From Ruminococcus sp. UBA5884 (GTDB lineage Bacteria; Bacillota; Clostridia; Oscillospirales; Ruminococcaceae), in contig DJFA01000108.1 of NCBI GenBank assembly GCA_002431975.1, forward strand, positions 784-30,733: a stretch of 29,950 nt of DNA, written 5' to 3'. A program made the position numbers and the translations under genes. The notes below the pieces were generated by a model. That model was not told the DNA's origin. It saw nothing but the letters and a program-made list of their open reading frames with translations, and did not search any database. This document shows, one piece after another, positions 14,722-21,025 of the stretch (positions are counted from its first letter, which is position 1; each line of letters opens with the position of its first letter).

Positions 14722-15057
14722 TTATTCTTTTTCTTTAAGAACGAGTGTGATGTGTGATGTTCTCTTGAGAATTCTGTAAGCTCTGCCCTGTGCTCTTGGC
14801 ATGATACGCTTCATAATAGGTCCTGGGCAAACGAAACATTCAGCAACATAGAGGTTATCCTTGTCCATGTTATGATTATTTTCAGCGTTTGCAATAGCGG
14901 ACTTCAAAAGCTTCTGCAAGTCCTCGCAGGCAGCCTTTGGTGTATGAATAAGAGTAGCCATAGCAACGTCAGTATCTTTACCTCTGATGAGGTCGAGAAC
15001 TATCTGCACTTTACGAGGTGCAATGCGGGCATTTCTGAGATATGCTCTTGCTTCCAT
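14722..15057 (-). CDS. rplV: 50S ribosomal protein L22
   Basis: A 111-residue L22. ARIAPRKVQIVLDLIRGK and the beta-hairpin segment PGPIMKRIMPRAQGRAYRI, which lines the exit tunnel and is a site of macrolide resistance mutations in other bacteria, are present. It sits 18 nt upstream of rpsC and 21 nt after rpsS. Confidence 0.98.
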   Translation of the reverse strand: MEARAYLRNARIAPRKVQIVLDLIRGKDTDVAMATLIHTPKAACEDLQKLLKSAIANAENNHNMDKDNLYVAECFVCPGPIMKRIMPRAQGRAYRILKRTSHITLVLKEKE

Positions 15058-15078
15058 GATTAAAAATGCCTCCTTCCG

Positions 15079-15363
15079 CTATTTCTTACCGTTATTTGAT
15101 GTTTTTGAACCTGCGTGACCTCTGTAAGTTCTGGTCGGAGCAAATTCGCCGAGTTTATGACCAACCATATCTTCAGTAACATAAACCGGTACATGTTTGC
15201 GGCCGTCATGAACTGCGAAAGTGTGGCCTACAAATTCAGGGAAAATAGTAGATGAACGGCTCCATGTTTTAAGGACTTTCTTTTCGCCGGCAGCATTCAT
15301 CTGTTCAACTCTTTTAAAAAGAACCTCCTGAACGTAAGGGCCTTTTTTGATGCTTCTGCTCAT
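15079..15363 (-). CDS. rpsS: 30S ribosomal protein S19
   Basis: A 94-residue S19 with the start MSRSIKKGPYV, the core KTWSRSSTIFPEFVGHTFAV and the C-terminal HKLGEFAPTRTYRGH. S19 binds the 30S head with S13. The ribosome binding site is GGGAGGAA, 27 nt after rplB. Confidence 0.98.
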   Translation of the reverse strand: MSRSIKKGPYVQEVLFKRVEQMNAAGEKKVLKTWSRSSTIFPEFVGHTFAVHDGRKHVPVYVTEDMVGHKLGEFAPTRTYRGHAGSKTSNNGKK

Positions 15364-15390
15364 TATAAGTTTCCTCCCTTCAGGCTTTAA

Positions 15391-16224
15391 TTATTTACCG
15401 TTTCTGCGTTTTACTATGAACTTATCTGAACGGTTGTGTTTCTTACGAGTTTTATAGCCGAGTGCAGGCTTGCCCCATGGAGTAACAGGACCCGGACGGC
15501 CTACAGGAGATTTACCTTCACCGCCGCCGTGCGGGTGGTCGCATGGGTTCATAACAGAACCTCTTACAGTAGGTCTCCAGCCCATATGACGTGTGCGGCC
15601 GGCTTTACCGTAATTAACATTTTCGTGGTCGATATTTCCGACCTGACCGATAGTAGCCTTGCAGTTTACAGCAATTTTTCTCATTTCGCCTGATGGAAGT
15701 CTTACGAGAGCGTAATTAGCTTCTTTACCCATAAGCTGAGCCATATTTCCGGCTGAACGAACGAGCTGAGCGCCCTTGCCAGGATAGAGTTCAATGTTAT
15801 GGATGAAAGTACCAACTGGTATATCTGAGAGAGCGAGAGCGTTGCCGGCTTTGATGTCAGCGTCTGCACCGCTTCTTACAGTGTCGCCTACTTTAAGACC
15901 GTTAGGAGCAATGATATAACGTTTTTCGCCGTCTTCGTACTGAACGAGAGCGATATGAGCTGAACGGTTTGGGTCGTATTCGAGTGTCATAACAGTAGCG
16001 TTCATATTTTCCTTATCACGCTTGAAGTCGATGACACGGTATTTTCTTCTGTTTCCGCCGCCTCTGTGACGAACGGTAATTCTTCCGTAGCTGTTTCTGC
16101 CTGAATTCTTCTTGAGAGGTTCAAGCAAGCTTTTTTCCGGAGAAACCTTTGACAACTCTGAGTAGTCAGTGCAAGTCATCTGACGACGTGAAGGTGTTGT
16201 CGGTTTATAGGATTTGATTGCCAT
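15391..16224 (-). CDS. rplB: 50S ribosomal protein L2
   Basis: A 277-residue L2, the usual length, required for peptidyl-transferase assembly. SGRNSYGRITVRHRGGG near residue 45 and the C-terminal signature RGSVMNPCDHPHGGGEGK with its conserved His are clear. I chose ATG 16224, which has AAGGAG 8 nt upstream and the family start MAIKSYKPTTPSRR; a GTG three codons earlier overlaps the binding site. It is separated from rplW by 110 nt, the longest internal gap of the cluster. Confidence 0.98.
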   Translation of the reverse strand: MAIKSYKPTTPSRRQMTCTDYSELSKVSPEKSLLEPLKKNSGRNSYGRITVRHRGGGNRRKYRVIDFKRDKENMNATVMTLEYDPNRSAHIALVQYEDGEKRYIIAPNGLKVGDTVRSGADADIKAGNALALSDIPVGTFIHNIELYPGKGAQLVRSAGNMAQLMGKEANYALVRLPSGEMRKIAVNCKATIGQVGNIDHENVNYGKAGRTRHMGWRPTVRGSVMNPCDHPHGGGEGKSPVGRPGPVTPWGKPALGYKTRKKHNRSDKFIVKRRNGK

Positions 16225-16247
16225 TGATTTCACTCCTTGTTTCAGAT

Positions 16248-16266
16248 ATCAGCCGTATTGGCTGAT
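16248..16266 (-). other. Hairpin in the rplW-rplB gap
   Basis: ATCAGCC (16248-16254) and GGCTGAT (16260-16266) form a 7-bp stem with a 5-nt loop, just upstream of the rplB binding site. A distal ATACGG at 16316-16321 is complementary to CCGTAT (16253-16258) inside the hairpin, so an alternative pairing could open it. No T run follows, so it is not a terminator. Confidence 0.5.
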
Positions 16267-16334
16267 GTTACATATATATTTTAAAAATGCATTTTTTTGC
16301 GGGAGCATCAATCCCATACGGAACAAAGGAATAA

Positions 16335-16628
16335 TTAGAACATACCCTCAAAAAATTCGATGGATTTTGAATCTTCCTTAAGAGTAACGATTGCTTTTTT
16401 CCAGTCAGGCTTTTTGCCTTCAAATCTGCCTACACGTCTGCTTTTTCCGCTGCAGTTAATAGTGTTTACCTTAGCAACCTTTACATCGAAAAGCTCTTCA
16501 ACAGCCTTGGCGATTTCGAGCTTGTTAGCATTTTTATCAACTTTGAAGGTGTACTTTCCTTCCTGAAGGCTGTCCATACTTTTTTCTGTGATGACAGGCT
16601 TGATAATGATATCCTGAGCAGTTTTCAT
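16335..16628 (-). CDS. rplW: 50S ribosomal protein L23
   Basis: A 97-residue L23. IIKPVITEKSMDSLQEGKYTF and the segment VAKVNTINCSGKSRRVGRF are typical. L23 is the docking point for trigger factor and SRP at the tunnel exit. The ATG overlaps the rplD stop (TAATG), and GGAGGTG inside the end of rplD serves as binding site. Confidence 0.98.
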   Translation of the reverse strand: MKTAQDIIIKPVITEKSMDSLQEGKYTFKVDKNANKLEIAKAVEELFDVKVAKVNTINCSGKSRRVGRFEGKKPDWKKAIVTLKEDSKSIEFFEGMF

Positions 16629-17251
16629 TATGCGTACACCTCCTCAATTTTGGAAACGGCATCCTGAACAACGATGAACTTGTCATAGTTGAGGATATCG
16701 TAAACGTTAAGAGTGTTTACAAGAGTAGTTTTAACTCCAGGAATATTGGCAGCACTCTTGATAACCTTTGAATCTACTTCCGGCATAACGATGAGGGCTT
16801 TGCCTTCAACATTGAGAGCCTTGAGCATTTCAACGATAGTTTTTGTTTTGAATTCGTTCATTCTGATTGAATCGAGAACGATGAGTTCAGAATTCTGAGC
16901 CTTAGAAGAAAGGGCTGACTTCATAGCAAGTCTTTTTACTTTCTTATTGAGAGAGAATCTGTAATCTCTTGGTTTCGGGCCGAGTGCAACACCGCCGTGT
17001 GTCCACTGAGGAGCTCTGATAGAACCCTGTCTTGCATGGCCTGTACCTTTCTGTCTCCAAGGTTTTCTGCCGCCGCCTCTTACTTCTGTACGTGTAAGAG
17101 TTGACTGTGTACCCTGACGCTGGTTAGCGAGATAATTTACAACAGCAGAATGCATAACGGCTTCGTTAGGAGTAATTCCGAAAACTGCATCGGAAATCTC
17201 AGTTTCGGCAACAACCTTGCCATTCATATCAAACACTGAAACTTTAGACAT
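16628..17251 (-). CDS. rplD: 50S ribosomal protein L4
   Basis: A 207-residue L4. The extended loop that reaches the exit tunnel (RTEVRGGGRKPWRQKGTG, then ARQGSIRAPQWTHGG) is well conserved. In E. coli L4 also represses the S10 operon at both transcription and translation through the leader RNA. Here the operon leader has a terminator-like hairpin, so L4 is the obvious candidate regulator, though this is inference. The gene is 18 nt after rplC. Confidence 0.98.
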   Translation of the reverse strand: MSKVSVFDMNGKVVAETEISDAVFGITPNEAVMHSAVVNYLANQRQGTQSTLTRTEVRGGGRKPWRQKGTGHARQGSIRAPQWTHGGVALGPKPRDYRFSLNKKVKRLAMKSALSSKAQNSELIVLDSIRMNEFKTKTIVEMLKALNVEGKALIVMPEVDSKVIKSAANIPGVKTTLVNTLNVYDILNYDKFIVVQDAVSKIEEVYA

Positions 17252-17269
17252 AAATGTTTCCTCCTTCCA

Positions 17270-17905
17270 TTAAGCCTTTTTAACGCTGTCAACGATAGAA
17301 ACTATTCCGCCGTTAGGACCTGGAACAGCACCTTTGATAGCGATAAGATTATTTTCTGCGTCTATCTTAACAATTGTAAGATTCTGGATAGTAACTTTTT
17401 CTGCACCCATCTGACCCGGAAGAGCCTTGCCCTTGAAGATTCTTGAAGGTGAAGAACAAGCACCCATTGAGCCTGCATGTCTGTGAACAGGGCCTGTACC
17501 ATGAGTTTCCTTGAGTCTTGCATTGTTGTTACGCTTGATAGTACCCTGGAATCCCTTACCTTTGCTTGTACCTGATACATCGATTATATCGCCGACAGCA
17601 AAAGTGTCAGCCTTGACAACGTCGCCAACATTGAGTGAAGCACAGTCATCAAGTTTGAATTCCTTGAGAGTTTTTTTCGGAGCAACATCAGCCTTGGCGA
17701 AATGGCCTTTCATAGGCTTGTTTACTCTCTGAGGTTTAATATCGCCGAATCCCATCTGAACAGATTCATAGCCATCATTTTCGATAGTTTTCTTCTGAAC
17801 GATAACGCAAGGGCCGGCTTCAACGACAGTAACAGGAATAACTTTTCCTGCTTCATCGAAAATCTGTGTCATACCGATTTTCTTGCCGATAATAGCTTTC
17901 TGCAT
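17270..17905 (-). CDS. rplC: 50S ribosomal protein L3
   Basis: A 211-residue L3 starting with IIGKKIGMTQIFDEAGK. The central loop KGKGFQGTIKRNN...GSMGACSSPSRIFKGKALPGQMG, which approaches the peptidyl-transferase centre, is intact. Its binding site is AGGAGGAA. A small palindrome stands in the 70-nt gap before it. Confidence 0.98.
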   Translation of the reverse strand: MQKAIIGKKIGMTQIFDEAGKVIPVTVVEAGPCVIVQKKTIENDGYESVQMGFGDIKPQRVNKPMKGHFAKADVAPKKTLKEFKLDDCASLNVGDVVKADTFAVGDIIDVSGTSKGKGFQGTIKRNNNARLKETHGTGPVHRHAGSMGACSSPSRIFKGKALPGQMGAEKVTIQNLTIVKIDAENNLIAIKGAVPGPNGGIVSIVDSVKKA

Positions 17906-17929
17906 TTTACAATTCCTCCTAAGTTATTG

Positions 17930-17945
17930 GTTGGCATCTGCCAAC
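17930..17945 (-). other. Palindrome in the rpsJ-rplC gap
   Basis: GTTGGCA and TGCCAAC meet at a 2-nt centre (17930-17945). As RNA it would fold as a 6-bp stem with a 4-nt loop, about 10 nt upstream of the rplC ribosome binding site. It has no T run, so it is not a terminator. Confidence 0.4.
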
Positions 17946-17975
17946 ATGACCGTAGTTGTGTGACATTAAAGGAAA

Positions 17976-18290
17976 TTACTTGATTTCCATAACGATGTCA
18001 ACGCCTGCGGGAATTTCAAGGCTCTGCAAAGCGTCCATAGTCTTTGCAGCTGGTCTGATAACGTCGATGAGTCTTTTGTGAGTTCTCATTTCGAACTGTT
18101 CTCTGCTGTCCTTGTACTTGTGAACGGCACGGAGAATAGTGATAACTTCCTTATCAGTAGGGAGCGGGATAGGACCTGAAACTCTTGCACCGCTTCTCTT
18201 AGCTGCTTCAACAATCTTAGCTGCTGCTGCATCAACTACAGCGTGTTCATAGCCTTTGATTTTGATTCTGATTTTTTCATTGACTGCCAT
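17976..18290 (-). CDS. rpsJ: 30S ribosomal protein S10
   Basis: A 104-residue S10 (also the transcription factor NusE), first gene of the cluster. KIRIKIKGYEHAVVDAAAAKI and the C-terminal HKRLIDVIRPAAKTMDALQSL are diagnostic. I chose ATG 18290 with AAGGAGG upstream and the start MAVNEKIRIK; further upstream codons in frame lie in the leader and do not match. NusE also acts in antitermination, which is worth keeping in mind given the terminator-like hairpin in its own leader. Confidence 0.98.
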   Translation of the reverse strand: MAVNEKIRIKIKGYEHAVVDAAAAKIVEAAKRSGARVSGPIPLPTDKEVITILRAVHKYKDSREQFEMRTHKRLIDVIRPAAKTMDALQSLEIPAGVDIVMEIK

Positions 18291-18571
18291 ATGTTTTCGC
18301 CTCCTTGGGATAATATAAAAGTTGGGGGCGGACTTCAATCACGCCTACATAAATAGACGACACAAATAAAAAGAGCCTGAAAAACCGAGTTTTCCAAGCT
18401 ACCTAAAAACAGACACAGAACGGCACAGCAATACTAAAGTAAAGCCATACAGCACACACAGTGTTTGTTATTACAGTCGCCCGGTTTAAAATCGGACATA
18501 CTCCATGAAAATTCCCCACCATACCGGCAGCAACCTTTCACTTCATCGCATATCTTTGTTGCAATCACGCA
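18291..18571 (-). promoter_or_regulatory. Long 5' leader of the S10 operon
   Basis: About 280 nt separate the likely transcription start (near 18571) from the rpsJ ATG. No conserved gene lies here. Visible elements on the RNA strand are a possible long-range stem (ACCGG at 18523-18527 with CCGGT at 18481-18485), a 39-codon open frame without a good binding site (18403-18522), and a terminator-like hairpin at 18374-18400. The layout suggests autoregulation of the operon through its leader. Confidence 0.7.
18366..18400 (-). terminator. Terminator-like hairpin (attenuator candidate) in the rpsJ leader
   Basis: On the minus strand AGCTTGGAAAAC and GTTTTTCAGGCT form a 12-bp stem (two G-U pairs) with a 3-nt loop, followed at once by CTTTTTAT. 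This is an intrinsic terminator shape, yet it lies between the operon promoter and rpsJ, 76 nt before the start codon. The plus strand has no T run. Conditional termination of the ribosomal transcript is the simplest reading. Confidence 0.75.
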
Positions 18572-18577
18572 AGTGCT

Positions 18578-18606
18578 ATTATAGCATACAAATCAGCTGA
18601 TTGCAA
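18578..18606 (-). promoter_or_regulatory. Promoter of the S10-spc-alpha cluster
   Basis: TTGCAA (18601-18606), a 17-bp spacer and TATAAT (18578-18583) on the minus strand, with TGC directly before the -10 box giving an extended -10. Transcription would start near 18571. It is the only good promoter seen upstream of the ribosomal genes. Confidence 0.82.
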
Positions 18607-18662
18607 TACTTTATGACAGATTTAAATGTAAACTTTTTATGAACATAAAAATGTGATTCAGA

Positions 18663-20897
18663 TTACAAGGTATTAATATGTTTTTTTCTGTATCCGGCAG
18701 CAGTTATTCCGAAAGTATTTTTAAACTGACGCATAAAATGAGAAGCATTCTGATAGCCGCACTGTTCAGCAATTTCATTGATATAAAGGCTTGTGGATTC
18801 AAGGAGTTGTCTGGATTTCTGGAGTCTTGCATCAATAATATCGCTGTTGCAGGAGATATTGAACTGGATTCTGTATAATTTCTGAAAATAGCTGCGGCTT
18901 ACCCCGAGTATATCCGCCATACTTTCCACGCTCCAGTTTTTTTCGGGATTCATACGCATATCAATGCGGAGCTGATTAAGTTTTTCGGCATAGCTGTTTA
19001 TGAAAGCTGCATGATTTGATTTTTCAGTAAGATTCTGAATATTTCTGTCGATACAGTTTATAACGCTGTCATAATCTGCGGCAGAGAGCAAAGCATAGCT
19101 GAAAATAAGTTCCGGTAGTTCAGGACAGGAAATATTACTCTGAATTTTTTTCATAAGTTCATATATTTTAGTAATATGGTGGCCAATATATTTCTGTACA
19201 TCCGAAGATTGAATAGTTTTTGCAGCCACAGCAAAAATTTTTCCGGAAAGTCTGCCGGTAATTTCGCCTGATGAGCAGAGAAGACCAAGCGTATTTGCAA
19301 GCAGCATATCAATATCAGTATTTTTTCCTGTATCAGATATTATCATTTTTTTATATGTAATAAATACCACTGCATATTTTTCTTTTCCGTTACAATTTAT
19401 AAGAGCCGCAGAAAGCTTGTCTGCAAAACCTTTTTTATTGTACATTCCCGTCTGGATATCCCTTGCAGAATACTGAGTCATCTGCATTTTAAGGTAGTCA
19501 GTATACATCTGTTTCTGGAGTGAACGCAGACCGTTTGCCGCCGCATCGCACCAGTTTATATAGTGCATATTCATTGAAAAGTCCTTGCCGTTTTTATATT
19601 TTGCCGCACAATATCCATAAGCTCTTGCATCACGGTGCAGAGGAGTAATAATTACAAGTGCAGGCTCATGAGGTTCTGAAAGAGCCGGAATTATTTCTGA
19701 TGTATTGAAATAAAAGCCGTTTGGTTCATTATAGCCGATACGTTTTGATATTGCAAGAAACATTTTATCGGGATAACATTTTTTTCTGAACTGTTCGGGA
19801 TTTTCAAAGCTTCCTGCCCAGTCATCGCAAAGGCACAGGTCAAACCATTCCCAGTCGGGAATTATATGAGCAATTCTGTCAGCTTTATATATAAATTCAT
19901 GCATTGAGCTTACTTCTGAAAGTTTTGCCGTACAGTTTGAATTGAGATAAAGCTCACTTAAAATATCATTTCTTGTAAATTTATCGATATATTCCTGAAG
20001 TCTTATATCAGAATCGCCGCACTGATACTGACAGCCGCAGCTTCCGCCGAAAATAATTTTCTGATGACCGATACAGGATTCAGTATTTTTTCCGGTTATA
20101 ATTTTATAAAGGGCATTTACAGCCATCTGACCGAGCTGTTCATTTTTTCCTGCAACAGTAGTAATTGAGGGGAAATGTGCAACAGCACTGATACCGCCGT
20201 CATAGCCTGAAATCAGGATATCTCTCGGAGCGAAAATGCCCTCTGCCCTGAGAGTATCAAAAAGAGTTACCGCCATAACATCATTTCCGCATATAACAGC
20301 ATCAGGTTTTTCGATATCACCCGAAGCGATTCTATGACCGAGAGCCGCAGCTTTTTCCTTCCAGAAGTCCCCGAAGAATATATCATTTTCATCAAATTTC
20401 AGATTATTGTCCTGCATAGCCTGTTTTACGCCGTAAAGGCGTTCATGTGATTCAGAATTGTTTTCAGGGCCTGTCAGACAGTAAATTTTTCTGCATTTAT
20501 GAAATTTTATAAAATGTTCTGTCATAAGATACATACCGTCACGCTGAGGAACATTTATGCATGGAAAAGAACCTGCCTCACGTTCAAGGGTAACGCATGG
20601 GATATTGGTTTTTTCGATAAGATGAAAAACTTTTCTGAAAACACGGTTGCTTGAAAAATTTCCGGCAGCGAAGATTATTCCGTCAAGCTTTGCCTTTAAG
20701 ACAAGAGTAAATATATTTTCCTCTCCTGCGACATATTCACTGTATCCGCTTGAATCTGCTGAATTAGTGGAATTAGTAAAAACGACAATATCATATCCCA
20801 GTCCTGAAGCCTGTTTATATATGCTGTTAAGAAGCTCCGAATGCAGTGCATTGGTTATTGCAGGTATAAGAACTCCGATTATGCCATGTGAATTCAT
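18663..20897 (-). CDS. Hybrid transcriptional regulator: LacI-like sugar sensor, degenerate GGDEF-like domain, AraC-type HTH
   Basis: A 744-residue cytosolic regulator. Residues 1-285 match a LacI/GalR periplasmic-binding-type fold (GIIGVLIPAITNALHSELL at the N-terminus, ICGNDVMAV at 202-210, GYDGG at 231-235) without the usual LacI headpiece. A cysteine-rich link (GGSCGCQYQC, 285-293) leads to an unassigned region. Residues 480-620 resemble a GGDEF domain: DIQTGMYNKKGF at the start, but GRLSGKIFAV at 548-557 where GGDEF would be, so diguanylate cyclase activity is unlikely. The C-terminal 100 residues are an AraC/XylS double helix-turn-helix (SVESMADILGVSRSYFQ, then INEIAEQCGYQNASHF). It stands directly downstream of two pectate lyase genes, so it probably senses pectin-derived sugars and controls them. 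The ATG has GGAGGC upstream. No strong terminator follows. Confidence 0.88.
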   Translation of the reverse strand: MNSHGIIGVLIPAITNALHSELLNSIYKQASGLGYDIVVFTNSTNSADSSGYSEYVAGEENIFTLVLKAKLDGIIFAAGNFSSNRVFRKVFHLIEKTNIPCVTLEREAGSFPCINVPQRDGMYLMTEHFIKFHKCRKIYCLTGPENNSESHERLYGVKQAMQDNNLKFDENDIFFGDFWKEKAAALGHRIASGDIEKPDAVICGNDVMAVTLFDTLRAEGIFAPRDILISGYDGGISAVAHFPSITTVAGKNEQLGQMAVNALYKIITGKNTESCIGHQKIIFGGSCGCQYQCGDSDIRLQEYIDKFTRNDILSELYLNSNCTAKLSEVSSMHEFIYKADRIAHIIPDWEWFDLCLCDDWAGSFENPEQFRKKCYPDKMFLAISKRIGYNEPNGFYFNTSEIIPALSEPHEPALVIITPLHRDARAYGYCAAKYKNGKDFSMNMHYINWCDAAANGLRSLQKQMYTDYLKMQMTQYSARDIQTGMYNKKGFADKLSAALINCNGKEKYAVVFITYKKMIISDTGKNTDIDMLLANTLGLLCSSGEITGRLSGKIFAVAAKTIQSSDVQKYIGHHITKIYELMKKIQSNISCPELPELIFSYALLSAADYDSVINCIDRNIQNLTEKSNHAAFINSYAEKLNQLRIDMRMNPEKNWSVESMADILGVSRSYFQKLYRIQFNISCNSDIIDARLQKSRQLLESTSLYINEIAEQCGYQNASHFMRQFKNTFGITAAGYRKKHINTL

Positions 20898-20941
20898 AGC
20901 TGCCTCCGATAATTGCTGTAATTGGTATTGTTATATATATA

Positions 20942-20970
20942 ATCATACTATATATATTAAATTTTGTCAA
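20942..20970 (-). promoter_or_regulatory. Promoter of the hybrid regulator gene
   Basis: TTGACA (20965-20970), a 17-bp spacer and TATGAT (20942-20947) on the minus strand, in an AT-rich gap just after the lyase terminator. It lets the regulator be made independently of the lyases. Confidence 0.78.
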
Positions 20971-20976
20971 TAATAT

Positions 20977-21008
20977 ATAAAAATCCCGTCAGCAGAAAAA
21001 CTGACGGG
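20977..21008 (-). terminator. Intrinsic terminator after the pectate lyase pair
   Basis: CCCGTCAG (20985-20992) and CTGACGGG (21001-21008) make an 8-bp GC-rich stem with an 8-nt loop; on the minus strand ATTTTTATAT follows. It lies 17 nt past the lyase stop and separates the lyases from the regulator promoter. Confidence 0.9.
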
Positions 21009-21025
21009 AAAGATAAAAAAGTATT

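Noticed and set aside
18632..18652. AT-only palindrome after the hybrid regulator as a terminator
   Set aside because: The stem is nearly all A-T with a 2-nt centre and lacks a following T run, so it is too weak to call.
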